Source of the DNA: Actinomycetota bacterium
GTDB lineage: Bacteria > Actinomycetota > Acidimicrobiia > Acidimicrobiales > JACCXE01
Assembly: GCA_013697265.1 (NCBI GenBank)
Contig: JACCXE010000352.1
Coordinates: forward strand, 1 to 5,189
Length of the DNA stretch: 5,189 nucleotides
Direction of reading: 5' to 3'
In this document: piece after piece, positions 1 to 5,189 of the stretch
How the letters are laid out: every line of letters starts with the position of its first letter
Position numbering within the stretch: position 1 is the first letter of the stretch
Position numbers and translations under genes: made by a program
Notes under the pieces: model-generated
The model's input: only the letters and a program-made list of their open reading frames with translations
What the model was told of the DNA's origin: nothing
Databases searched by the model: none

Positions 1-144
1 GCTCGCGGCTATGCCCGGGTGCGGCGGGTGGCCCGCACGCTCGCCGATCTCTCGGGCCACGAGAGCGAGCTGAACGAAGAAGATGTCGCTACGGCGCTTG
101 AATTACGCGCTGAGTTCGACGCCCTTCAAGGAGTGGCTCGGTGA
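1..144 (+). CDS. comM: ComM/YifB-family Mg-chelatase-like AAA+ ATPase, C-terminal end only
   Basis: Only the last 47 codons are present; the gene enters from the left edge and stops at TGA 142-144. The visible part has the look of the Mg-chelatase C-terminal helical domain of ComM/YifB proteins: an S/A-R-x-Y-x-R-V motif near residues 2-7, then VARTLADLSG (about 10-19), an acidic stretch, and DVATALELR (about 28-36). In family members this domain ends the protein with a similar 'VARTIADL...I...H(V)AEALQYR' pattern. ComM is a hexameric helicase that promotes branch migration during natural transformation; in bacteria without known competence its role is less clear. The Walker motifs lie outside the window, so the call rests on the tail and on the adjacent dprA, which commonly follows comM. 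The stop codon overlaps the dprA start by four bases (GTGA), indicating one operon with coupled translation. Confidence 0.82.
   Translation, partial: ARGYARVRRVARTLADLSGHESELNEEDVATALELRAEFDALQGVAR
128..133 (+). promoter_or_regulatory. Ribosome binding site of dprA inside comM
   Basis: AAGGAG lies seven bases before the GTG at 141 and within the last codons of comM. It fixes the dprA start at the GTGA overlap and supports coupled translation of the two genes. Confidence 0.85.
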
Positions 145-1277
145 GCGCGGCCGCCCGGTGGCTCGAGGCGAGCGACGAAGTGTGCGCCGCGGCGCTGGCC
201 GGGCTCTCCTCGTGTTGGGCCACGCGCTTCCGGGCCCTGATTGGTGAGCAGTCGCCCCGCGATGCTGTGTTGCTGCTGCTCGACCGGCGCAACGACGCCG
301 CACTCCTGGCCCGGATGTCTCGTCAGACGCCGGTCACGTTGCCGGGTCAATGGCGGTTGTCGCTCCAAAATATGAGGCCGCACGCGATCGAAGAGCGGCT
401 CGGTCGGGCCGGGGTAGAGGTCTGGTTGCGTAATCACCCGTCGTATCCCAAGGCGCTGATCGACGACCCCGAACCGCCACTCGTGCTGTTCGCCCGCGGC
501 GACGCGCATTCGCTCAACCAACGCTGCGTCGCGATCGTCGGCACTCGTCGGGCAACCGCTTACGGCCGCAACATCGCGAAACAACTGGGCGCAGACCTCA
601 CCGACGCTGGCATCGGCATCGTGTCTGGCCTTGCCATCGGTATCGACGGCGCCGCGCATGACGGCGTGCTGTCGGCCAGGGGCCGTCCCGTTGGTGTCGT
701 CGGATCGGGCCTCAACGTTGTCTACCCGCGTCGTCATGGCGCGCTCTGGGCCCGCGTCGGATCCGAAGGGCTCCTGTTGAGCGAGGCCGCGCTCGGCATG
801 GCGCCCGAACCCTGGCGGTTCCCTGAGCGCAACCGAATCATCGCCGGGTTGGCCGAGATCGTGATCGTGGTCGAGTCGGGTGAGGCGGGCGGGTCGCAGC
901 TCACCGTCGAGGCTGCGGTTTCGCGCGGCCTCGACGTGATGGCGGTGCCCGGCCCGGTGAGCAGCACCGCATCCGCGGGCACGAACCGGCTGCTTGTCGA
1001 TGGCGCCGCACCGGTGCTCGGCGCCGACGAAGTGTTGATCGCCCTCGGCCTCGGAGGCACGCGATACGAGAAACTCCAGCTGTTCCGGCCCGACGATGAG
1101 CCGTTGTCGTCAGACGCGACGGCGGTGTTGAACAATCTCGATTTCGCTCCCACGCCCACCGAACGGCTGTTAGGCGTGGTCGGGCTGACGCCGGGCCGGC
1201 TCGCGGTGGCGCTCGAGGAACTGCACGCGCGCCGCCTCGCTACCGGAGGCGGCGGGTGGTGGAACCGCCTCCCGTGA
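141..1277 (+). CDS. dprA: DNA-processing protein DprA (RecA loader, ssDNA-binding)
   Basis: This 378-residue protein is a full-length DprA/Smf. DprA binds incoming single-stranded DNA in the cytoplasm, protects it and loads RecA during transformation; the gene is also widespread in non-competent bacteria. Residues 1 to about 80 form the variable N-terminal helical region. The Rossmann-like DNA-binding core follows: VAIVGTRRAT (130-139), VSGLAIGIDGAAH (161-173), GSGLNVVYPRRH (188-199), LLLSEAALG (211-219), FPERNRIIAGL (227-237), VVESGEAGGSQLT (243-255), and VPGPVSS...GTNRLL...GA (269-289). These are the signature motifs in family order with none missing. Residues from about 318 form the C-terminal winged-helix-like DprA domain (PTPTERLLGVVGLTPGRL, then ALEELHARRLA). 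The GTG start is chosen from the AAGGAG at 128-133 and the four-base overlap with comM. There is no sign of decay. The last 50 bases also carry GC-rich inverted repeats described separately. Confidence 0.97.
   Translation: MSAAARWLEASDEVCAAALAGLSSCWATRFRALIGEQSPRDAVLLLLDRRNDAALLARMSRQTPVTLPGQWRLSLQNMRPHAIEERLGRAGVEVWLRNHPSYPKALIDDPEPPLVLFARGDAHSLNQRCVAIVGTRRATAYGRNIAKQLGADLTDAGIGIVSGLAIGIDGAAHDGVLSARGRPVGVVGSGLNVVYPRRHGALWARVGSEGLLLSEAALGMAPEPWRFPERNRIIAGLAEIVIVVESGEAGGSQLTVEAAVSRGLDVMAVPGPVSSTASAGTNRLLVDGAAPVLGADEVLIALGLGGTRYEKLQLFRPDDEPLSSDATAVLNNLDFAPTPTERLLGVVGLTPGRLAVALEELHARRLATGGGGWWNRLP
1230..1272 (+). repeat. Three-part inverted repeat at the 3' end of dprA
   Basis: CGCCGCCTC at 1230-1238 pairs perfectly with GAGGCGGCG at 1246-1254 across a seven-base loop (GCTACCG). 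The right arm can instead pair with a third element: GGAGGCGG at 1245-1252 is the exact complement of CCGCCTCC at 1265-1272, with a 12-base loop. The two hairpins share an arm and cannot form together. All of it is inside coding sequence (residues about 364-378). No T-tract follows either hairpin, so it is not a standard intrinsic terminator. GC-rich coding sequence (Arg, Leu, Gly codons) can produce such repeats by chance. Confidence 0.5.
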
Positions 1278-1381
1278 AATTGCCTCTTCCGTAGTCGCCG
1301 TCGCGCCGCTACGTTCGCAACGCCGCTTCCCCTCGGCCGTACCGGAGCACTTGTTTTGTGCCCGATCGTTAGGGAGATGCC
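1278..1381 (+). other. 104-base intergenic gap between dprA and the M23-like/hydrolase gene
   Basis: The gap is long enough to hold a promoter for the downstream pair and is relatively pyrimidine-rich. The only visible items are a weak four-base-stem hairpin (GCAC 1347-1350 with GTGC 1358-1361 around a T-rich loop) and a Shine-Dalgarno sequence just before the next gene. I see no convincing -35/-10 pair: TACGTT at 1310-1315 fits the loose actinobacterial -10 pattern TAnnnT but has no good -35 at the right distance. I see no intrinsic terminator with a T-run. Confidence 0.5.
1371..1376 (+). promoter_or_regulatory. Ribosome binding site setting the GTG start at 1382
   Basis: AGGGAG lies five bases before GTG 1382. 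It supports that start, which also gives an N-terminus beginning directly with a signal peptide (MRRITAV...). An ATG at 1377 is closer but in another frame and too near the Shine-Dalgarno sequence. Confidence 0.75.
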
Positions 1382-3001
1382 GTGCGCCGCATTACCGCGG
1401 TGCTGGCGGCAGCACTGGCTGTCGCCGTTCTTGCCGGGTTCGCGCCCCCGGCCTCGGCCGTCACGGTCACGTACACCGAGCCCGTTGCGGGCCGCGTCAC
1501 CGATCCGTTCCGTCCGCCGTCTACGCCCTACGGGCCGGGCAATCGCGGCCTCACCTATGCCACGCAACCCGGGTCTGCGGCGCGCGCCTCGGCGCCGGGG
1601 CGGGTCACCTTCTCAGGCCAGGTGGGTGGAGCGCTGCACGTCGTCGTGCGCCACGCCGACGGAGTCCGCACCAGCTATTCGTTCCTTAAGTCCACGGCCG
1701 TGCGCACTGGGCATGTCGTCGCCCAAGGCGACGAGATCGGCACCACCGGCGACTCCTTTCATTTTGGGGCCCGCATCGGCGACGCGTACATCGACCCGGC
1801 GATCCTGCTTGAAAGTGGGCCAGCCCGTGTCCATCTGATCCCCGACGGCGAGTTCAGCGAAAACGGCGCCGACAGCGACCACAGTGCCATGTGGAGGGTC
1901 GTCGCGGACCGCCTCGGCACGGTTGCGCGCACAGCTGTCGACTGGGCTCGCTCGGCGGCGGGCGAGGGGGCCGACGCTGCGGGCAATGCCATGATTTTCG
2001 GCACTCAACACCTGGTGACCTTCCTCGACCAGATCGTAAATCTCGGCGAATTCGCCGGCCCATTCGCGGCGCTTGCCGCCGCGTTGGCCGACATCCTTCA
2101 GGCGTTCATCGAACCGTGCACGCCACAAGACCAACCCGAGCGGGCGCGCGCGGGTCCCCGCATCGCGGTGTTCGTCGCTGGTCTCGGGTCGCACTCGGGT
2201 GGGCCCGGAGCGAGAGAGAACTTGTCGCAACGCTTCGACCACCTGAAGTACGGGCCAGCGAACACCTACGACTTCTCCTATCGCGGTGGCCGTCACCCCG
2301 AGAAGTACGAGGCCGGCGACACGGTGCGCGATTTGCGTGCGGATGCATCAGACCTGCGCGACCTGCTCGACCAAATATCCGTCGACCATCCCGGGGTTCC
2401 TGTCGACCTCATCGCGCACAGCCAGGGCGGGTTGATCGCCCGCGAGGCTCTAGCCGAGAAGTACGACGGCGCCGGCCACGCCTTGCCGCCGGTCGCGCAC
2501 TTCGTCACCCTCGGCACGCCCCATCACGGCACAGACGGCGCCACCGCGAACGCGTGGTTGCGCTGGTCCATTGGTGGCCGGGCGATCCGCGCGTTAGCGC
2601 GGCGCTTCCACAAGCCCTTCGACCTCACTGGCCCGGGGGTGGCGCAACTGTCGGAGACCTCCGATTTCATCCGCGAGATCAACAGACGACCGCTGCGGCC
2701 GGGGGTGGCGTACACGTCGATCGCGGCGGCACGCGACCTCGTCGTACCCGCGCCGCGGGCACGCTTGCGGGGCGCCAGCAACGTGCTGGTCGACGTTGGC
2801 GGGTTAACCGACAGCCACAGCGCCCTTACCGAAGCCGAACCGGCGCAGCGCGAAGTCGCGCTCGCCGTAGCGGATGCACCTCCAACGTGTCAAAGCATCA
2901 GCACCACCGCGGCGCGCGCATTCACCGGCGTCGGCATCGCGAACGCCGAAGACGCGGCCGGTGCCGCGGCCACCGCACTCAGCGCCAAACCCGGCCCCTG
3001 A
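1382..3001 (+). CDS. Secreted fusion: degenerate M23/LytM domain plus lipase-like alpha/beta-hydrolase
   Basis: This is a 539-residue exported protein. Residues 1-26 are a Sec-type signal peptide (MRR, a hydrophobic Ala/Val/Leu core, cleavage expected after ASA at 24-26). Residues about 32-145 follow the M23/LytM pattern: a DPF motif (41-43), NRGLT (54-58), APGRVTFSG (71-79), VVVRHADG..TSYSFL (87-102), V..GD.IGTTGDSFHFG (113-129) and YIDPAILL (136-143). Four of the five usual zinc/catalytic positions are replaced: HxxxD reads N54...T58, the YxHL histidine is F101, and HxH is S125-F-H127. It is probably a non-enzymatic M23 fold. Residues about 150-255 are a helical linker. Residues about 260-500 are an alpha/beta-hydrolase resembling bacterial lipase/PGAP1-like proteins: VAGLG (265-269, oxyanion region), AHSQGG (345-350, nucleophile S347), LGTPHHGTDG (377-386), with likely Asp D452 (ARDLVVPA) and His H479 (DSHSAL). 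The only two cysteines, C246 and C503, flank the hydrolase and could form a disulfide. Substrate unknown; an envelope or extracellular ester is a reasonable inference. Confidence 0.87.
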   Translation: MRRITAVLAAALAVAVLAGFAPPASAVTVTYTEPVAGRVTDPFRPPSTPYGPGNRGLTYATQPGSAARASAPGRVTFSGQVGGALHVVVRHADGVRTSYSFLKSTAVRTGHVVAQGDEIGTTGDSFHFGARIGDAYIDPAILLESGPARVHLIPDGEFSENGADSDHSAMWRVVADRLGTVARTAVDWARSAAGEGADAAGNAMIFGTQHLVTFLDQIVNLGEFAGPFAALAAALADILQAFIEPCTPQDQPERARAGPRIAVFVAGLGSHSGGPGARENLSQRFDHLKYGPANTYDFSYRGGRHPEKYEAGDTVRDLRADASDLRDLLDQISVDHPGVPVDLIAHSQGGLIAREALAEKYDGAGHALPPVAHFVTLGTPHHGTDGATANAWLRWSIGGRAIRALARRFHKPFDLTGPGVAQLSETSDFIREINRRPLRPGVAYTSIAAARDLVVPAPRARLRGASNVLVDVGGLTDSHSALTEAEPAQREVALAVADAPPTCQSISTTAARAFTGVGIANAEDAAGAAATALSAKPGP

Positions 3002-3012
3002 CCCCAACCCCC

Positions 3013-3019
3013 AAAGGAG
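3013..3019 (+). promoter_or_regulatory. Ribosome binding site setting the ATG start at 3024
   Basis: AAAGGAG lies four bases before ATG 3024 in the 22-base gap after the preceding stop. The reading frame stays open upstream to an ATG at 2874, but that would overlap the hydrolase gene by 128 bases and put 50 residues ahead of the hydrophobic N-terminal segment. The 3024 start is strongly preferred. Confidence 0.9.
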
Positions 3020-3023
3020 CAAC

Positions 3024-4172
3024 ATGAATCCTCGTACCGTTCGACTCACCCTTCTCGCCGCGCTGGCGGTCGCGGCGTGCGTGGCGCTCGCGTTGAATTT
3101 GTTCGTGCCATCCGTGCGCCGGGCCACCTCGGTGACGCCGACCAAGCCAAGCAACACGCCGGCGCGCGTTACAGAACGTTGGCGCGCTTCGTTCCCTGTC
3201 GAAGTGGTCGGCCTGCCCTCGGTTGACGAGCAAGGTGTGGTGGTAACTGCGGGCGAGTCCCAAACAATCGCCCTAAGTCCAAATGGCGACGTTCTGTGGA
3301 CCACAGCGGTGGCCGGCGCGCTCGTGAATGCGCCGCGCCTTGACAGCGATCTCGTGTTGGTCGCGGCGAAACGCGCCGTCGTTGCGCTCAACCGAGCCTC
3401 AGGCGCCGTCGTGTGGTCGGCGCCCACGGCAGCCGACGGCGAAGACGACAATCGAGCCAACGAGCCGGTCGTCGCGGGGGACACGGTTGTTGCTACAACC
3501 GAGTCCGGCCGCGCGTACGGGCTCGACCGGGCCACAGGCGCGATTGTCTGGTCCGTCGAGTTGTCCACGGCGTCCACGGCGGAACCGGCCGCAGGTGACG
3601 GCGTCGTGGTAGTGGTCGGCATCGCGCAATGGAGGGCGCTCGACCCGGTCAACGGGGCGACGATCTGGAGCGGCGACCTGGGGCCATACGGCACGTCGTC
3701 GCCTGTGGTCTACGCCGATGGCGCCCGAAGCTTGGCCGCGGTAGCCACCGACGAAAAGGTGATCGCCGTCGACGCGCACTCCGGCGAGGCCGTGTGGCAG
3801 GCCGACGCCGACCAGAGCGAACTGTTCCAGGTGCCGACCGTCACCGCCGACCACGAACTGCTGGTGCCCGATCACTGGGGCCGCCTCGCCGCGTTCGACG
3901 CGCACGACGGTGCGTTCAAGTGGCGGGTCGACGGCCCAGACGGGGTCGCCGAATTCGGAGCGCCGGCCGTGCTTGGTCCGAAGCTCGTCGCCCTGTCCCT
4001 GGACGAAGGTGGTCCCCGCATTGCGGGCCCGAACGGATCGAGCCGGGTCGAAACCCCGAGTGCGGGCCACGGAGTGGCGGTCGCGCCCGATGGTCAGCTG
4101 ATCGTCACCACCTGGGACGGGCCCGAGAACTACGTGGTCGCCTACCACCTCAAGGTGAGAAACGCGCCCTAG
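3024..4172 (+). CDS. Membrane-anchored PQQ-repeat (BamB-like) beta-propeller protein
   Basis: This 382-residue protein has a short basic N-terminus (MNPRTVR), one hydrophobic segment at about 8-29, a Ser/Thr/Pro linker (30-48), then a propeller domain. The repeat 'AxD/N..(S/T)G...W' recurs: IALSPNGDVLW (W92), VALNRASGAVVW (W131), YGLDRATGAIVW (W176), RALDPVNGATIW (W215), IAVDAHSGEAVW (W258) and AAFDAHDGAFKW (W300). ERW (W53) at the front and weaker repeats after 310 (RIAGPNG; VVAYHLKV at the end) suggest a propeller of seven or eight blades. These are PQQ-like/quinoprotein repeats. The protein lacks the size of a PQQ dehydrogenase, so a binding or scaffold role outside the membrane is more likely than enzymatic activity. 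VAAC (16-19) fits a loose lipobox, so it could be a lipoprotein, but the hydrophobic run continues past C19, which suits an uncleaved anchor better. It lies 22 bases after the hydrolase gene, so co-transcription and a shared envelope role are likely. No specific ligand can be named. Confidence 0.87.
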   Translation: MNPRTVRLTLLAALAVAACVALALNLFVPSVRRATSVTPTKPSNTPARVTERWRASFPVEVVGLPSVDEQGVVVTAGESQTIALSPNGDVLWTTAVAGALVNAPRLDSDLVLVAAKRAVVALNRASGAVVWSAPTAADGEDDNRANEPVVAGDTVVATTESGRAYGLDRATGAIVWSVELSTASTAEPAAGDGVVVVVGIAQWRALDPVNGATIWSGDLGPYGTSSPVVYADGARSLAAVATDEKVIAVDAHSGEAVWQADADQSELFQVPTVTADHELLVPDHWGRLAAFDAHDGAFKWRVDGPDGVAEFGAPAVLGPKLVALSLDEGGPRIAGPNGSSRVETPSAGHGVAVAPDGQLIVTTWDGPENYVVAYHLKVRNAP

Positions 4173-4184
4173 ACCCGCTACTGT
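4155..4184 (+). promoter_or_regulatory. Candidate promoter for rpsB
   Basis: GTGAGA at 4155-4160 matches four of six bases of TTGACA. It is followed after 18 bases by TACTGT at 4179-4184, which fits the loose actinobacterial -10 pattern TAnnnT. It straddles the end of the propeller gene and would start an rpsB leader of about 110 bases containing the inverted repeat at 4223-4273. The match is modest and rests on reading alone. Confidence 0.3.
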
Positions 4185-4222
4185 TCACTCCCGCTCGGCA
4201 CCCCGTTGGGCGAAATCACGTG

Positions 4223-4273
4223 CCATCCGTGCACATTCGGTCGTCGGTTCTCGAATCGGCGCGTCACGGATGG
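4223..4273 (+). promoter_or_regulatory. Nested stem-loop in the rpsB 5' leader
   Basis: CCATCCGTG at 4223-4231 and CACGGATGG at 4265-4273 are a perfect nine-base inverted repeat. Between them, ATTCG 4235-4239 and CGAAT 4252-4256 form a second, nested five-base stem. The structure ends 14 bases before the rpsB Shine-Dalgarno sequence and lies in non-coding DNA, with no T-tract after it. A terminator for the propeller gene is therefore less likely than a leader RNA element or protein-binding site. In E. coli, S2 represses its own rpsB-tsf mRNA through the leader; an analogous role here is inference only. Confidence 0.5.
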
Positions 4274-4287
4274 ATCTTCAACCGAAC

Positions 4288-4293
4288 AAGGAG
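4288..4293 (+). promoter_or_regulatory. Ribosome binding site setting the GTG start of rpsB
   Basis: AAGGAG lies nine bases before GTG 4303. An in-frame ATG at 4270 would add 11 residues but has no Shine-Dalgarno sequence, and its product would begin with residues foreign to S2. GTG 4303 gives the usual actinobacterial N-terminus MAVVTMKQLLEAG. Confidence 0.9.
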
Positions 4294-4302
4294 TTCACAA
4301 AC

Positions 4303-5189
4303 GTGGCTGTAGTCACCATGAAGCAACTGCTGGAGGCCGGGGTTCACTTCGGTCACCAGACCCGGCGCTGGAACCCGAAGATGAAGCGTTTCATCCTCGG
4401 CGAGCGCAACGGCATCTACCTGATCGACCTGAACCAGACGCTCGAGCGCACCGCGGTCGCGTACGAGTTCGTCCGCGACCTCGTGGCCGACAACGGCACC
4501 ATCCTCTTCGTCGGCACCAAGAAGCAGACGCAAGACCCCGTCGCCCGTTATGCCGCCGAGTGCGGCATGCCGTATATCAACGAACGCTGGCTCGGCGGCA
4601 TGCTGACCAACTTCCAAACGATCCTTCAGCGGGTCAAGAAGATGCAGGACTACGAGCGGATGCTCGAGGCCGGCGACTTCGAGAACATGCCCAAGAAGGA
4701 AGCGCTGATCCTGCGCCGCGAGCTCATCAAGCTGCAGCGCAACCTGGGCGGTATTCGCGGCCTGAGCCGGCTGCCCGATGCCATCTTCGTGATCGACACG
4801 AAGAAGGAGCATCTCGCTGTCACCGAGGCAAACAAGCTGAAGATGCCGATCGTGGCAGTGGTTGACACCAACTGCGACCCCGACGTCATTCAGTACGTCA
4901 TTCCCGGCAACGACGACGCGATCCGGGCCGGCAACCTTCTGTGCCGCGTCATTGCCGAAGCCGTCGACGAGGGCCGCTTCATCGCGAGCCGCCGGGCCCG
5001 CATCGCGGCCGAGGCCGCCGGTCCCGCCGCCATCGACGTCGAGCGCGACGAGGAAGAGCAGGCCAAGCGGGGCCAGCAGCAGGCCGAGGCCCGCCGCCAA
5101 GCCGCGCTGCAAGCCCAAGAGCGCGAAGCGCGTCTCGCAGCGCACACCGGCGCTCCGGCCGCTGAGGCCCCCCCGGTCGAGGCCGACGC
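4303..5189 (+). CDS. rpsB: 30S ribosomal protein S2 (3' end beyond window)
   Basis: The frame gives 295 codons and is still open at the right edge. S2 is a late-assembling protein of the small subunit that sits at the head-body junction, contacts S1 where that is present, and is needed for initiation. The sequence is unmistakable: LLEAGVHFGHQTRRWNPKM (9-27), ILGERNGIYLIDLNQT (31-46), ILFVGTKKQ (67-75), YINERWLGGMLTNF (91-104, the family signature region), LSRLPDAIFVIDTKKE (154-169), AVTEANKL (172-179) and VVDTNCDPD...IPGNDDAIRA (186-209, the second signature). The conserved fold ends near residue 230. What follows is a long tail, first Glu/Arg/Gln/Ala-rich and probably helical (about 245-280), then Ala/Pro-rich, already taking the protein past the E. 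coli length of 241. Such tails occur in actinobacterial S2. tsf would be expected next. Confidence 0.99.
   Translation, partial: MAVVTMKQLLEAGVHFGHQTRRWNPKMKRFILGERNGIYLIDLNQTLERTAVAYEFVRDLVADNGTILFVGTKKQTQDPVARYAAECGMPYINERWLGGMLTNFQTILQRVKKMQDYERMLEAGDFENMPKKEALILRRELIKLQRNLGGIRGLSRLPDAIFVIDTKKEHLAVTEANKLKMPIVAVVDTNCDPDVIQYVIPGNDDAIRAGNLLCRVIAEAVDEGRFIASRRARIAAEAAGPAAIDVERDEEEQAKRGQQQAEARRQAALQAQEREARLAAHTGAPAAEAPPVEAD

Noticed and set aside
1287..1315. Possible promoter TTCCGT...TACGTT in the gap after dprA
   Set aside because: The -10 is acceptable and the spacing is 17, but the -35 matches only two of six bases.
734..1567. 277-codon antisense frame over dprA and the following gap
   Set aside because: Arg/Pro/Ser-rich shadow of dprA with no start signal or domain.
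1891..3027. 378-codon + strand frame overlapping the hydrolase gene
   Set aside because: The product is extremely Arg-rich without motifs, typical of a shifted frame in GC-rich DNA, while the other frame carries clear M23 and hydrolase motifs.
3294..3306. Near-palindrome CTGTGG-A-CCACAG
   Set aside because: It is inside the coding sequence and explained by the codons of the first propeller repeat (LWTTA); nothing suggests an operator.
3484..3501. Perfect seven-base hairpin with a four-base loop (CGGTTGT / ACAACCG) inside the propeller gene
   Set aside because: It lies mid-gene with no T-tract or boundary nearby and is probably a chance product of the coding sequence.
2804..3694. 296-codon antisense frame across the hydrolase/propeller junction
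   Set aside because: Low-complexity Ser/Thr/Ala product with no domain; it spans two well-supported genes on the other strand.
4146..4157. Small hairpin CACCT-CA-AGGTG at the end of the propeller gene as a terminator
   Set aside because: Short stem, tiny loop, within the coding sequence, and no T-run after it.
4264..5145. Long antisense open frame (293 codons) opposite rpsB
   Set aside because: It mirrors the highly conserved rpsB frame; long antisense frames are expected in GC-rich genes, and its product shows no recognisable domain.

Overview
The window is GC-rich, with G or C at most third codon positions and GTG starts on three of its four complete starts. It reads as chromosomal core DNA of an actinobacterium. 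The order comM - dprA - (M23-type secreted protein) - rpsB is the familiar actinobacterial neighbourhood; Mycobacterium and Streptomyces usually have comM, dprA, a tyrosine recombinase or sigma gene, an M23 peptidase, then rpsB-tsf. Nothing looks mobile, and I see no tRNA, rRNA, CRISPR array or insertion sequence. A deep-branching class such as Acidimicrobiia is possible, but that is only an impression from protein style.

Layout, all on the + strand: (1) 1-144, the 3' end of a ComM/YifB-type AAA+ gene; (2) 141-1277, dprA, translationally coupled to it by a GTGA overlap; (3) a 104-base gap; (4) 1382-3001, a secreted protein joining a catalytically degraded M23/LytM domain to a serine alpha/beta-hydrolase of the lipase type; (5) 3024-4172, a membrane-anchored or lipidated PQQ-repeat beta-propeller, 22 bases downstream and probably in the same operon; (6) a 130-base leader with a candidate promoter and a clear inverted repeat; (7) 4303 to the right edge, rpsB (ribosomal protein S2), which runs out of the window.

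The genes fall into three functional blocks. comM-dprA handles incoming single-stranded DNA (branch migration and RecA loading). The middle pair is an exported envelope module: a putative esterase carrying a dead peptidoglycan-peptidase fold, with a propeller protein that could be its scaffold or partner. rpsB starts the translation block that normally continues with tsf. The most interesting item is the middle pair. The place usually held by an active M23 endopeptidase next to rpsB is filled by a protein whose M23 domain has lost four of five key residues, while a fused hydrolase domain keeps a full Ser-Asp-His set.
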